64,000 nt of DNA from contig VGID01000016.1 of the NCBI GenBank assembly GCA_016868035.1, forward strand, positions 1 through 64,000, given 5' to 3'. The notes under the pieces were generated by a model. That model searched no databases. It was not told where the DNA came from and was given only the letters and a program-made list of their open reading frames with translations. Positions 47,228 to 59,101 of the stretch are shown piece after piece (within the stretch, counting starts at the first letter, position 1; each line of letters opens with the position of its first letter). The stretch comes from Betaproteobacteria bacterium (lineage in GTDB: Bacteria; Pseudomonadota; Gammaproteobacteria; Burkholderiales; SG8-41). Made by a program: the position numbers and the translations under genes.

Positions 47228-47989
47228 ATGCCCGCGAAACCGCCCGTGACCAAGAGGCGGCGCCCGCAACACGACGACGGAGCGCCGGAGCGTCCGCGCC
47301 GCCGCGGCGAACTGCAGGACCGCGTGGTCGATGAGCTGCGGCGCGGACTGATGATCGGCGCCTTCGTGCCCGGCCAGACGATCTCCCTCCGCCGGCTCGC
47401 CGATGACCTCGGCACGAGCTCGATGCCGGTGCGCGAGGCGATCAACCAGCTGGTTGCGGCCAACGCGCTCGAGATGCTGCCCAACCGCACGGTGTGTGTG
47501 CCGCACATGACCCCAGCGCGCTTCGAGGAGCTCTCGCGGGTGCGCCAGGCGCTGGAGGGCATGGCCGCGGAGATGGCGTGCCAGCGCGCCACGCATGAGC
47601 TCGTGAAGCGCCTCGAGAGAATCAACGGCGAATTGCAGCGCGCGATCCGCGAGCGCAACATCGTGCAATGCCTCGCGAAGAACCAGGAATTCCATTTCAC
47701 CCTCTACGAGGCGGCGAACTCCGAGGTGCTGCTGCCGCTGATCGAGCCGCTATGGCTGATGGCGGGCCCGATCATGTACTTCTCGCTGATCTCTCCCGAT
47801 ATGCCGTGGGACGCGAGCGCGCACAACGATGTACTCGACGCTCTGAAGGCTCGCGATCCCGCGGCCGCGCGCCGCGCGATCGAGCGCGATATCCGCAGCA
47901 CCGCCACCTACCTGCTGAAGTCGTCGGTGTTCCGGAGCACCTCGGGGCCGCTCGCCGGGCTGCGCGCGGGTGCCGACCCGCGACGCTGA
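47228..47989 (+). CDS. GntR-family (FCD/FadR subfamily) regulator
   Basis: The 253-residue protein has an Arg-rich N-terminal extension, a winged HTH (TISLRRLADDLGTSSMPVRE near residues 55-80) and an all-helical FCD ligand domain (RVRQALEGMAAEMACQRATH, FHFTLYEAANSEVL, SAHNDVLDALKARDPAAA). Metal-binding residues of FCD domains appear in EFHF and AHND. It is divergent from the DpaA-like operon and adjacent to operator site 1. Being the only regulator within 15 kb of the three operator copies, it is the best candidate to control all three operons. The inducer is unknown. Confidence 0.88.
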   Translation: MPAKPPVTKRRRPQHDDGAPERPRRRGELQDRVVDELRRGLMIGAFVPGQTISLRRLADDLGTSSMPVREAINQLVAANALEMLPNRTVCVPHMTPARFEELSRVRQALEGMAAEMACQRATHELVKRLERINGELQRAIRERNIVQCLAKNQEFHFTLYEAANSEVLLPLIEPLWLMAGPIMYFSLISPDMPWDASAHNDVLDALKARDPAAARRAIERDIRSTATYLLKSSVFRSTSGPLAGLRAGADPRR

Positions 47990-48053
47990 CCGGCTTGGCC
48001 GAGATCCGGGGCGCGCGGGCCTGCCGTTCGTCACCGCACGATCGCGGTTCACC

Positions 48054-49085
48054 ATGACCGCACCGAGCGCGTTTCCTGTTTACGTCCTGACCGGTTTTCT
48101 CGGCAGCGGCAAGACAACGCTGCTCGCGTCGCTGCTCGCGCATCCCGGCATGGGCGAAACGGCCGTGGTCATCAACGAGCTGGGCGAGGTGGCGCTCGAC
48201 CACCTGCTGGTGCGCGAGGTGACCGAGGAGGTGATGCTGCTCGGCTCGGGCTGCGTGTGCTGCACGGTGCGCGACGACCTTGTCTCGACGCTGCAGGAGT
48301 TGGGCGCGCTGCGCGAGGCCGGCTCGATTCCGGCGTTCTCGCGCGTCGTGGTCGAGACCACGGGGCTCGCGGATCCGGCGCCCATCGTGCAGGCGCTGCT
48401 CGGCACGGGGCGCCTGCGCGGCGCGTTCCGGTTGACCGGGATCGTCGCCACAGTGGACGCCGTGCTGGGCGCGCGCGAGCTGGACGAACATTCGGAAGCG
48501 CTGAAGCAGGCCGCGATCGCCGACTGCCTTGTCATCACCAAGATGGATGCCGCGCCGCCGGATGCGGCTGCGCGGCTGCGCGCGCGGCTCGGGACGTTGA
48601 ACCCGGGCGCGGCGCTCGTCGAGTCCGCACCGGGCGCGTTCCCGGCGCCGGAACGGCTCTTCGGCGCGGCAGGCTTCCACCTCGACGCGAAGCCGGAGGC
48701 GGTGAAGCGCTGGATACGCGACGAGGCGGCGCACGGCGATACCCGCACGCACGACGCTCACCGCCACGACGAGCGTGTGGGCACCTTCGCGATCCGCATC
48801 GCCGAGCCGCTCAAGTGGGCGAGCGTGCTCGAGTGGCTCGAGCTCCTGCTCGCAGCCCGTGGCGAGAGCGTGCTGCGGGTAAAGGGGCTCATCAACGTCG
48901 CGGGGCGGGCGAAGCCGACGGTGCTCCAGGGCGTGCAGCACATCGTCTACCCGCCCGCCGAGCTCGCGGCGTGGCCCGACGCGGACCGCAGCACGCGGCT
49001 CGTGTTCGTCACCCGCGATCTCACGCGCTCGGCGGTCGAGACCTCGCTGCGGCAGGTGCTGGGGACGGCGCTGACGTTGTCCTAG
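48054..49085 (+). CDS. CobW/COG0523 GTPase metallochaperone
   Basis: The 343-residue protein has Walker A GFLGSGKTT (14-22), the metal-binding CxCC motif (Cys67, Cys69, Cys70 in GSGCVCCTVRDD), ETTGLADPAP and ITKMD. It also has a His-rich linker (THDAHRHDE) before the C-terminal CobW_C domain. COG0523 proteins deliver zinc or other metals to client enzymes. Three metal-dependent amidohydrolases are encoded next to it, and they are plausible clients. The start at 48054 (MTAPSAFPVYVLT) begins at the family core. It lies 64 bases after GntR and may share its transcript. Confidence 0.87.
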   Translation: MTAPSAFPVYVLTGFLGSGKTTLLASLLAHPGMGETAVVINELGEVALDHLLVREVTEEVMLLGSGCVCCTVRDDLVSTLQELGALREAGSIPAFSRVVVETTGLADPAPIVQALLGTGRLRGAFRLTGIVATVDAVLGARELDEHSEALKQAAIADCLVITKMDAAPPDAAARLRARLGTLNPGAALVESAPGAFPAPERLFGAAGFHLDAKPEAVKRWIRDEAAHGDTRTHDAHRHDERVGTFAIRIAEPLKWASVLEWLELLLAARGESVLRVKGLINVAGRAKPTVLQGVQHIVYPPAELAAWPDADRSTRLVFVTRDLTRSAVETSLRQVLGTALTLS

Positions 49086-49096
49086 CGCCGCGCTGC

Positions 49097-50527
49097 TCAA
49101 TCGTAAGTCGTCGTGACGGTGGGAGTGTGCGCCATCGAGAGCCCCGCGCGCTTCACGACGGCCGCCGCGCGCTCGCGCGCTTCCGTGCGCAGGCTCTTCT
49201 CGTCGACGGTCGCAACCTTCCCGTCGCGGTAGAGCGCCCTGCCGTCGACCCAAGTCTGCGCGATCGAGGCCGGGCTCGCCGAATAGACGACCGCCTGCAG
49301 TGCGTCCCCGTACGGCACCCATTCGAAGTGCTCGAGATCGAAGAGCACGAAATCCGCTTTCTTGCCGGATTCGATCGAACCGATCTCGTCGTCCCAGCCG
49401 AGCAGTTGCGCGCCCTCGATGGTCGCCATGCGCAACGCCTTTCTCGCGCCAACCAGCGTCGAATCCATGCGTGAATCCTTGAACATGCCCGCGACGAGGT
49501 ACATCTGCCGCATCATGCTCAGATTGCCGCCCGCCGATACGCCGTCCGTGCCGATGCCGATGCGGATGCCCGCTTCGATCATTTCGGGATATCTGCCGAT
49601 CCGGGTCGCGCCCTTGGCAAGCTTGACCGACGTGGCGGGACAGAACGCGACCATGGTGCCGGCCTGCGACATGCGCTCGATCTCTTCGTCGGTGACGGCG
49701 ACGCAGTGCGCGATCGCCAGGTTCGGGCCGAGACCGCCGGCATTGGCGATGCGCGAAACAGGCCATACGCCGTACTTCTTCTCGCAAACCCGCGCCTCTT
49801 CGATGCTGGTGGCCAGATGATAGGTCGTGCCGACGCCCAGCCGCTCGGCGAGGGCGCGCGAGCCGACGTGCAACTCCAGGCTGCACGGCTCCTTGCCCTC
49901 GATGTTCACCCAGCAGCGCACCCTTCCGCCCGCGGTGCCGTGATGCGCCTTCACGGTCTCCTCGAGCGCCGCGAGCGCCACCCCGGAATCGGGAAAGAAA
50001 TGATGCGCCATCATTTCCTCGGTCCAGCCGTCGGGGATCTGCGCGGGCCGCACGTCGCACGCATGCCGGCCGGTGATGCCGCGCATGCCGGCCTCGTCAA
50101 TCGCATGCACGACGCCGGCAACGTCGTTCTGCGCCCCCATGTCAAGGAAGCAGGTGGTGCCGCAGCGGAGCATCTCCGCCATGCCGATCATCGCGCCCAC
50201 CACTTCATCGCGCCCGTCCACGTTGGCGTAGAAGGGCTTCGCCCAGTGGAACACCCAGGCCCGCGTGGCGAGATTGTCCGGAAAGACCGCGCGCGACAGC
50301 GTTTCCGACAGGTGCACGTGCGAATCGACGAACCCCGGGGTCATGCCATAGCGGCTGCCGTCGATCACGTCGTCGAAGGAAACCCGGGGATGCCGCTTCG
50401 CGACCTCGGCGGCGGGGCCGACGTCGGCGATACGATCGTTCTCGACGACGACCGACGCGCCGGAGAGCACGCGGTCGTCCCGGTCGACGGTGAGGATGAA
50501 CTCGAGATTCTCGATCAGTGTGCGCAT
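49097..50527 (-). CDS. ATZ/TRZ-type amidohydrolase (MTA/SAH deaminase-like)
   Basis: The 476-residue protein belongs to the amidohydrolase group of SsnA, 5-methylthioadenosine/S-adenosylhomocysteine deaminase and triazine hydrolases. The metal motifs are FVDSHVHLSE, YHLATS, NLAIAHCVAVTDEE and GIGTDGVSAGGN. The HLAET motif usually seen at the third position reads HLATS, so the Glu that helps catalysis in deaminases is replaced. The substrate therefore may not be a purine. It is the last gene of the operon led by the enolase-superfamily gene. It converges with the CobW gene, leaving 11 bases between stops. Confidence 0.82.
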   Translation of the reverse strand: MRTLIENLEFILTVDRDDRVLSGASVVVENDRIADVGPAAEVAKRHPRVSFDDVIDGSRYGMTPGFVDSHVHLSETLSRAVFPDNLATRAWVFHWAKPFYANVDGRDEVVGAMIGMAEMLRCGTTCFLDMGAQNDVAGVVHAIDEAGMRGITGRHACDVRPAQIPDGWTEEMMAHHFFPDSGVALAALEETVKAHHGTAGGRVRCWVNIEGKEPCSLELHVGSRALAERLGVGTTYHLATSIEEARVCEKKYGVWPVSRIANAGGLGPNLAIAHCVAVTDEEIERMSQAGTMVAFCPATSVKLAKGATRIGRYPEMIEAGIRIGIGTDGVSAGGNLSMMRQMYLVAGMFKDSRMDSTLVGARKALRMATIEGAQLLGWDDEIGSIESGKKADFVLFDLEHFEWVPYGDALQAVVYSASPASIAQTWVDGRALYRDGKVATVDEKSLRTEARERAAAVVKRAGLSMAHTPTVTTTYD

Positions 50528-50581
50528 AAGCGGGATTCCGATTGCGCCGGCGCGGCGCGTGGCGGGCGATTCAGATACGTA

Positions 50582-51715
50582 TCATTTGACCACGAGCAGG
50601 CGGTCCGTGTTGGCGTAATCGGACAGAAGCTCGCACCCGTTCTCGGTGACCAGCATCATGTCCTTGTTCTGCATCCCGAAGCCGTGCCCGGTCTGATAGC
50701 AGAGCGGCTCGACACCCAGAACCATGCCGGCCTCGAGCTGCGCGTCGCCGCTCTTGCCGATCTCGGGCGTCGTGCCGATGTACGGGTCCTCGTGCAAATG
50801 CAGCCCGATGCCGTGGCCCACGAAGGAGATCGGCGGCAGCTTGAGCTTCGACAGGTGGCGGATGAACGCATCGTAGATCGCGCGGCAGCTCGCACCGGGT
50901 TTGATCATGTCCATGATCAGGTACTTGCACTCGACCAGGTTCTGCCAGATCGCCTCCGCGTGTGGCGGCGCCCGCTGCACGACGGCGGTGCGGCATACGC
51001 CCGCCTGGTAGCCGGCGATCACCGAGAAGATCTCGACGCGGCAGACGTCGGCGGGCTCGAGGCGCCGCTCCGACGGCCCGACGTTGGGCAGCTGACTGCG
51101 CTCGCCGGTGGCGACGATCATCAGCTTGAAATGCTCCGCGCCCAGCGTGTAGATATTGCGGGTCATGTGCGCAGCGATGTCCATTTCCGAGTCGCCGCAA
51201 TTCACCGCTGCCAGCGCGTCGGTGATCGAGCGGTCCGCGATGCGCGACAGGCGCCGCAACAGCGCAATCTCGTCTTTTGTCTTGATCTGCCGCAGCCGCG
51301 CGAGTATCGCCTCGGCCGGGATGAACTGCGCGCGGGAGAGTTCGCGCCGCAACCGCTCGAGATCGCCCGCTGGCAGATAATCCATTTCGATGCCGATCTT
51401 CGCCGCGGCGAGCCCCAGGCCCTTCAACTGATCCGCGAGCATGGCCATCGCACTGTCGGTGAATTCGGCCCAGATGCGCGCGGGCGTATCGGGCTCACGG
51501 CGCTTGATGGTAGTCGCCTCCATGTCCACCGCGAAAATCTCCGTACGGCCGTCGGCCGTGACGATCACCATGGCATGGCGATGCCGGATCAGCGGCTGCG
51601 AGGGCACGACGAAGCCGGCGAGATAGGCGAAGCTTTCTGGCGAGCACGAGATCATGGCGTCGAGCCCGGCCTCCTGCATGGCCGTCACTTGCCGCGCGAC
51701 GATTTCCTTCCTCAT
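50582..51715 (-). CDS. M24-fold hydrolase lacking metal ligands (creatinase/Xaa-Pro peptidase family)
   Basis: The 377-residue protein has the two-domain creatinase/prolidase fold with FVGHGIGLHLHEDPYIG near residue 295. In metallopeptidases the two Asp ligands sit in D-x-G and SDxTRT motifs. Here the region reads DVCRVEIFSVIAGYQAGVCR, with neither Asp. The final ligand Glu before V/T-L-V-T-E-x-G is replaced (GMQNKDMMLVTENG). Creatinase also lacks metal and shares the IAGY segment. So a metal-free amidino- or amide hydrolase is likely. Start at 51715 overlaps the enolase-superfamily stop by 4 bases. Confidence 0.8.
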   Translation of the reverse strand: MRKEIVARQVTAMQEAGLDAMISCSPESFAYLAGFVVPSQPLIRHRHAMVIVTADGRTEIFAVDMEATTIKRREPDTPARIWAEFTDSAMAMLADQLKGLGLAAAKIGIEMDYLPAGDLERLRRELSRAQFIPAEAILARLRQIKTKDEIALLRRLSRIADRSITDALAAVNCGDSEMDIAAHMTRNIYTLGAEHFKLMIVATGERSQLPNVGPSERRLEPADVCRVEIFSVIAGYQAGVCRTAVVQRAPPHAEAIWQNLVECKYLIMDMIKPGASCRAIYDAFIRHLSKLKLPPISFVGHGIGLHLHEDPYIGTTPEIGKSGDAQLEAGMVLGVEPLCYQTGHGFGMQNKDMMLVTENGCELLSDYANTDRLLVVK

Positions 51716-52872
51716 GAGCGGACCCGGTATTTCTCGATCTTCGCTTCGTCCACGGCCATGCCCATGCCCGGCGTGACCGGCGTCTCGATCGCGCCGTCGA
51801 CGAGTTTCATCGGGGCATGGAGCAGGTCGTCCTTGTAATAGATTCCGCCTATCTGTCCCTTCTGGAATTCGGCCGGCGTGGATACCGGCACCACGCAGGA
51901 CAATGTCACCGCCGGCGCGGCCGACGCAAGCTGGATGTTGGCGAGATTGCCTACGCCGGTCTCGATCGAGCCGTTGACGTTGCAGGCGATGCCCGCCGCG
52001 CGGCACACCGCCGCCACCTCCATCGCCTTGTACAGCCCGCCCGGCTTGGTGGTGTAGATCGATATGATGTCGATCGCGTGCTGCTCCGCGATCTGGATCG
52101 CGTCGTGTGCATTCCACGCGGATTCGTCCGCCATCACCGGTGTGTCGAGCGCACGCGCCACTTCGGCGATGCGCTCGATGCCCATACACGGTTGCTCCGC
52201 GTATTTGAGGCGATACTTTTCCATTTCCCGCAGCACGACCAGCGCCTCGCCCGGCGTCCTGTAGCCCTCGTTCGCATCGACGCAGATGTCCATGTCCGGG
52301 CCCGCGGCCTCCCTCACGGCACGCACGACCGCGATGTCGCGCTTGGGCTCGCCCCCGATCTTGATCTTGATGGTGCGGATGCCTTCGGCCGCAACCTGTG
52401 CCGCCTCCTTCTCGGCCTCTTCGACCGGGATGAGACCAATCGAATGGGTTACGGGCACGCGCGCGCGCGCGCGACCGCCAAGCAGCACATGGACCGGAAC
52501 GCCGAGCCTTTTGCCGGCGAGGTCATAGGCTGCGAACTCGACGGCCGCCTTGGCATAGGGGTAACCCTTGATGACGGCATCCATGCGGGCGTGCAGCTCG
52601 ACGATATTCGCCGGGTCTACCCCCGCGACTGCGGGGCCCAGGTAGCGGTCGATCACGTGGCCGACGATGCTCGATGATTCGCCGAAATAGCGCCCGAACT
52701 CGCCGCCCCAGTCCTTTAACGCCGCAGCCTCGCCCCAGCCCGCCCTGCCATCGGCGTCGGTCATCTTCACGATGATATAGCGCCCAATCGGCTCGGTGAG
52801 CCCCGTCCACTTGTGCTCCCTGCGCGTGGGCAGCTGCACGATGACGGTGTTGACGGCAGCGATATGGGTCAA
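51712..52872 (-). CDS. Mandelate racemase/muconate lactonizing enzyme superfamily protein
   Basis: The 386-residue enolase-superfamily protein has every catalytic element of the MLE subgroup. It has KIK (Lys169, Lys171 in TIKIKIG), metal ligands Asp199 (CVDANEGY), Glu226 (KYAEQP) and Asp249 (MADES), and Lys276 in YTTKPGG. Members catalyse cycloisomerisation, epimerisation or o-succinylbenzoate-type reactions. The specific reaction is not evident. It is the first gene of its operon, about 50 bases after operator site 2. The stop overlaps the next start. Confidence 0.87.
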   Translation of the reverse strand: MTHIAAVNTVIVQLPTRREHKWTGLTEPIGRYIIVKMTDADGRAGWGEAAALKDWGGEFGRYFGESSSIVGHVIDRYLGPAVAGVDPANIVELHARMDAVIKGYPYAKAAVEFAAYDLAGKRLGVPVHVLLGGRARARVPVTHSIGLIPVEEAEKEAAQVAAEGIRTIKIKIGGEPKRDIAVVRAVREAAGPDMDICVDANEGYRTPGEALVVLREMEKYRLKYAEQPCMGIERIAEVARALDTPVMADESAWNAHDAIQIAEQHAIDIISIYTTKPGGLYKAMEVAAVCRAAGIACNVNGSIETGVGNLANIQLASAAPAVTLSCVVPVSTPAEFQKGQIGGIYYKDDLLHAPMKLVDGAIETPVTPGMGMAVDEAKIEKYRVRS

Positions 52873-52921
52873 CGATGGTTCCTAGAGTGCAAGCGGCGCG
52901 AACCGCTTTGATGGCGTATTG

Positions 52922-52940
52922 TGATCACATAGTGTGATCA
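52922..52940. promoter_or_regulatory. Operator site 2: TGATCA-N7-TGATCA
   Basis: TGATCA (52922-52927), CATAGTG, TGATCA (52935-52940), 50-68 bases upstream of the enolase-superfamily ATG. Spacing and the CATA start of the spacer match site 1. It is likely bound by the GntR protein encoded at 47228. Confidence 0.75.
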
Positions 52941-53053
52941 TGTAAGGCGGGGCTGTCAAGCGGCCCGGCGGCGCAGACCGCGGCGGGTCGAGCAGCCATG
53001 GTCGTCGATTCAGTAAACTCGAGTAGCCATCCGTTACCACCGCCGGCCCGACT

Positions 53054-53875
53054 TCAACGCTCTGTGAGCACGCCCTTGCTCTCGAAGATCTTCCGTACCC
53101 TCGCCATGTAGTCCACGAATCGTGGATCCGTGTGGACCGCCCAGCGCCGCGGCCGCTTGAGTTCGATGTGCAGGTCAAGGTCGACCCGGCCCGGGCGCGG
53201 CGACATCACGATGACCCGGTCAGCCAGGAAAACAGCCTCCTCGATGCTGTGGGTGATGAACAGCACGGTGTTGCGTACCGACAGCCACATCGCCTGCAGG
53301 TCCATGATCATCTGCTCGCGAGTCAGGGCGTCGAGCGCGCCAAACGGCTCGTCCATCAGCAGCAGGCCCGGATCCTGGATCAGCGCCCGGCATATCGCCA
53401 CCCTCTGCCGCATGCCCCCGGAAAGCTCGCTCGGGTACTTGCCGCCAAATCCCTGGAGCCCGACTTGCTCAAGCAACTGCTCGACGCGCGGCAGGTAGTC
53501 CGCGGCCCTTCCCCGCTTGATCTCTATTGGCAGCAGGATATTCTCCGTCACGGTCCGCCAATACAGCAGCAGATCGGTCTGAAATACCACGCCGATCTTG
53601 CGATGCGGCCGCTTCACGACCTCGCCATCGAGCAGGATGCGTCCGGAACTCGCAGGCAAGAGGCCGGCGATGAGGTTGAGCGCGGTGCTCTTCCCGCAGC
53701 CGCTGGGCCCGACGATCGCGACGAACTCCCCGGGTTCAATCATGATGTCGGTGCGATCGAGCGCGGGAATGGAGTCTCCCTCACGTGTGTCGTAAGCCTT
53801 GCTTACGCCCTCGATTCGAACCGAAACTCCGGGAGGCGGAGAACTCACCGCGCGGGCGGGGGCCACGCGATTCAC
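53054..53875 (-). CDS. ABC transporter ATP-binding protein (SsuB/TauB type)
   Basis: The 273-residue ATPase has Walker A GPSGCGKST (56-64), signature LSGGMRQRVAI and Walker B LLLMDEPFGALD, followed by a switch His in VLFITHSIEEA. Its N terminus overlaps the permease stop by 4 bases. Such ATPases energise import of sulfonates, taurine, nitrate or thiamine precursors. It is the last gene of an SBP-permease-ATPase operon. Confidence 0.92.
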   Translation of the reverse strand: MNRVAPARAVSSPPPGVSVRIEGVSKAYDTREGDSIPALDRTDIMIEPGEFVAIVGPSGCGKSTALNLIAGLLPASSGRILLDGEVVKRPHRKIGVVFQTDLLLYWRTVTENILLPIEIKRGRAADYLPRVEQLLEQVGLQGFGGKYPSELSGGMRQRVAICRALIQDPGLLLMDEPFGALDALTREQMIMDLQAMWLSVRNTVLFITHSIEEAVFLADRVIVMSPRPGRVDLDLHIELKRPRRWAVHTDPRFVDYMARVRKIFESKGVLTER

Positions 53876-54657
53876 CTTGCCGTCTCTCGCTGGAAAACGA
53901 TCTTGCGCTCGAGAAAGCTGATGATCGAGAAGAGCATTACCCCGACACCTGAGATCACGATGACCGCAGCGAAGCTGAGTACGGTATCGAACCGCGAGCT
54001 CGCTTGCATCTGCAGATAACCGATCCCGCGCTCAGCAGCCACGTACTCACCGATCACCGCGCCGATGACCGCGAGCCCGATCCCCACCTTGAATCCGCCA
54101 AAAATGTTCGGCAGCGCGGCTGGCATGCGCAACTTGACGAATACCTGCCGCTCGCTCGCTCCCATCGATCGCAGCAGGCTGACCATTGGTTTTTCGAGCG
54201 CCTGCAGGCCGACGACGGTCGCGATCACAATCGGGAAGAACGATATCAGGAACGCCAGGAATATCTTCGGCGCCCAGCCGTAGCCGAGGTAAAGCACCAG
54301 CAGCGGGGCAAGTACGACTTTGGGCACGGTTTGCAGAGCGACCAGCAGAGGATAGACCGCCTTCTCGAACACCCGGGAGTAGAAGATCGCCAGCGCGGTC
54401 GGAATGCCGGTCAACACCGCGATCCCAAAGCCGAACACGACCTCAAGCACCGTGATCCACGCGTGCCGGAAAAGCAACATCCAGTCAGAAACAATCCGCT
54501 TGACGATGGTCCACGGCGTCGGCAGAACGAACTCGGAGATGCCCGCGAGCGGAACCACCGCCTGCCAGACCGCAAGTATCAAAAGCGCCAGCATCGGCGC
54601 CGCGCCCGGTTCGAGCACCGAGCGTGAGAAATTGAACCTGCGCTTGGGCGCTGCCAC
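53872..54657 (-). CDS. ABC transporter permease (SsuC/TauC type)
   Basis: The 261-residue protein has about six membrane segments and the EAA loop in MVSLLRSMGASERQVFVKLRMP, which contacts the ATPase (here described by its positions near residues 160-180). VFGFGIAVLTGIPTALAIFY is a typical second helix. It belongs to the BPD_transp_1 family. About 84 bases separate it from the substrate-binding gene. Confidence 0.92.
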   Translation of the reverse strand: MAAPKRRFNFSRSVLEPGAAPMLALLILAVWQAVVPLAGISEFVLPTPWTIVKRIVSDWMLLFRHAWITVLEVVFGFGIAVLTGIPTALAIFYSRVFEKAVYPLLVALQTVPKVVLAPLLVLYLGYGWAPKIFLAFLISFFPIVIATVVGLQALEKPMVSLLRSMGASERQVFVKLRMPAALPNIFGGFKVGIGLAVIGAVIGEYVAAERGIGYLQMQASSRFDTVLSFAAVIVISGVGVMLFSIISFLERKIVFQRETAR

Positions 54658-54741
54658 GCTCGTCGGGATCGTCTCGGTGTGGCTTGTGAACAGGCTGCCG
54701 CCCTCCGCGCCGGGCCACAGCCGGCGCGGCGGGGGCGATCG

Positions 54742-55731
54742 CTACATTCCCAGCAACGAATTGGTGAAATAAACCGGAACTGATTTCGGGGCTTCGATTT
54801 CGCCCACGGACTTGAGCAATTCCAGAGTGTCCGCGATGAGCTTCTCTTCGATCCAGCCGATCGGTTTGCCGGGCACCACCGGGATGGCCTCCACGGTTGC
54901 CTTGACCTGGGCGGTTACGACCGACGCACTCGGGCTGCCCGACCAGTGCTTGATCATCATGTTTGCGGCTGCAGCCGGATCTTTCCTCGAATCGACTACC
55001 GCATCGCCCACCGCCTTGAGGAGTTTTCTCAACGCTTCGGGCTTTTTGGCGATGATCGCGTCGCTCGAGACGAGCGCCATGCCCGGAACCGCCAGTCCGA
55101 ACTTGTCCATCTCGAGCACGGCGAACTTGATGCCCTCTTTCTCCCTCAGGATCGGCAAGTCGTTGGTTTGATAGACGCTCACGACATCGACCTTCCCCTG
55201 CATGAAGGAGGGAACACGCGCCTGGGCGTGCATCTGGACCCTGTTCACCTTGCCACAATCAACCCCGTTTTTTCTGCAGAAGGCGTCAAGATAAGACGTG
55301 CCGGTTTCGCCAATCGCCGTTGCGATGGACTTTCCTTCGAGATCCTTCGGCACCCGGACCGGCTTTTCCGGCTTGGAAATCAGCGCCATCGGCGTGACCG
55401 GATGGTACAGCGCGATCAGTTTGACCGGCATGCCCTTGCTGATTGCCGTTATGGCGAAGATGCCGGGAAGGAGCACGGCGTCTTCCTGTCCCTGCAGCAG
55501 GGCTCCGAGCGCGGCCTGCGAGCCCGCACCCTCGCCCAATCTGACGCTGATGCCTTCGCGGGAAAAATATCCCTTTTCCTGGGCCACGTACATATGAGCG
55601 TATTCGCCCTTCAGGCGCCAGCTGAAACGAACGTTGACCTGCTCCTGCGCAAATGCCGACGCACTTACAAGGCCATACGAGATGACGCCAGACACGACCG
55701 CAGAAAACCATGCAAGCTTCTTGGTGATCAT
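54742..55731 (-). CDS. ABC substrate-binding protein (SsuA/NMT1/THI5-like)
   Basis: The 329-residue protein has a signal peptide ending near VSASAFAQE. The mature part contains FSWRLKGEYAHMYVAQEKGY, EGISVRLGEGAGSQAALGAL and VAYGLP-like VLLPGIFAITA. These mark the NMT1/SsuA family. The family binds sulfonates, pyrimidine precursors, nitrate or other small nitrogen compounds. It is first in its operon, with operator site 3 about 125-140 bases upstream. Being under the presumed regulon, it may import the pathway substrate. Confidence 0.9.
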   Translation of the reverse strand: MITKKLAWFSAVVSGVISYGLVSASAFAQEQVNVRFSWRLKGEYAHMYVAQEKGYFSREGISVRLGEGAGSQAALGALLQGQEDAVLLPGIFAITAISKGMPVKLIALYHPVTPMALISKPEKPVRVPKDLEGKSIATAIGETGTSYLDAFCRKNGVDCGKVNRVQMHAQARVPSFMQGKVDVVSVYQTNDLPILREKEGIKFAVLEMDKFGLAVPGMALVSSDAIIAKKPEALRKLLKAVGDAVVDSRKDPAAAANMMIKHWSGSPSASVVTAQVKATVEAIPVVPGKPIGWIEEKLIADTLELLKSVGEIEAPKSVPVYFTNSLLGM

Positions 55732-58925
<3,194 letters not shown>

Positions 58926-58928
<3 letters not shown>

Positions 58929-59086
58929 ACCGCCAGGGCGCCAAGACCGCCAAGCAGGAGTTAACGAAGCGGGATGCGGGGCGATGGCAGACTCGACGAC
59001 GCGCCTCGGGTTGAAAAAGTTGTTTCATCCCCCATCTGGTCGATATGTTCCCGTTGCCTCGGCGTTCTTGGCGCCCTGGGGGTTCG
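58926..59086. repeat. Mirror-image period-9 word arrays between purB and cnoX
   Basis: The left arm (58926-58954) reads TGAACCGCCAGGGCGCCAAG and onward, starting at the purB stop codon. The right arm (59060-59086) is the opposite strand of GAACCCCCAGGGCGCCAAGAA. About 105 bases lie between, with weaker internal complementarity. This belongs to the D word type also seen at the lutA stop. Confidence 0.78.
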
Positions 59087-59101
59087 TTCGAGTCTGTCGC
59101 G

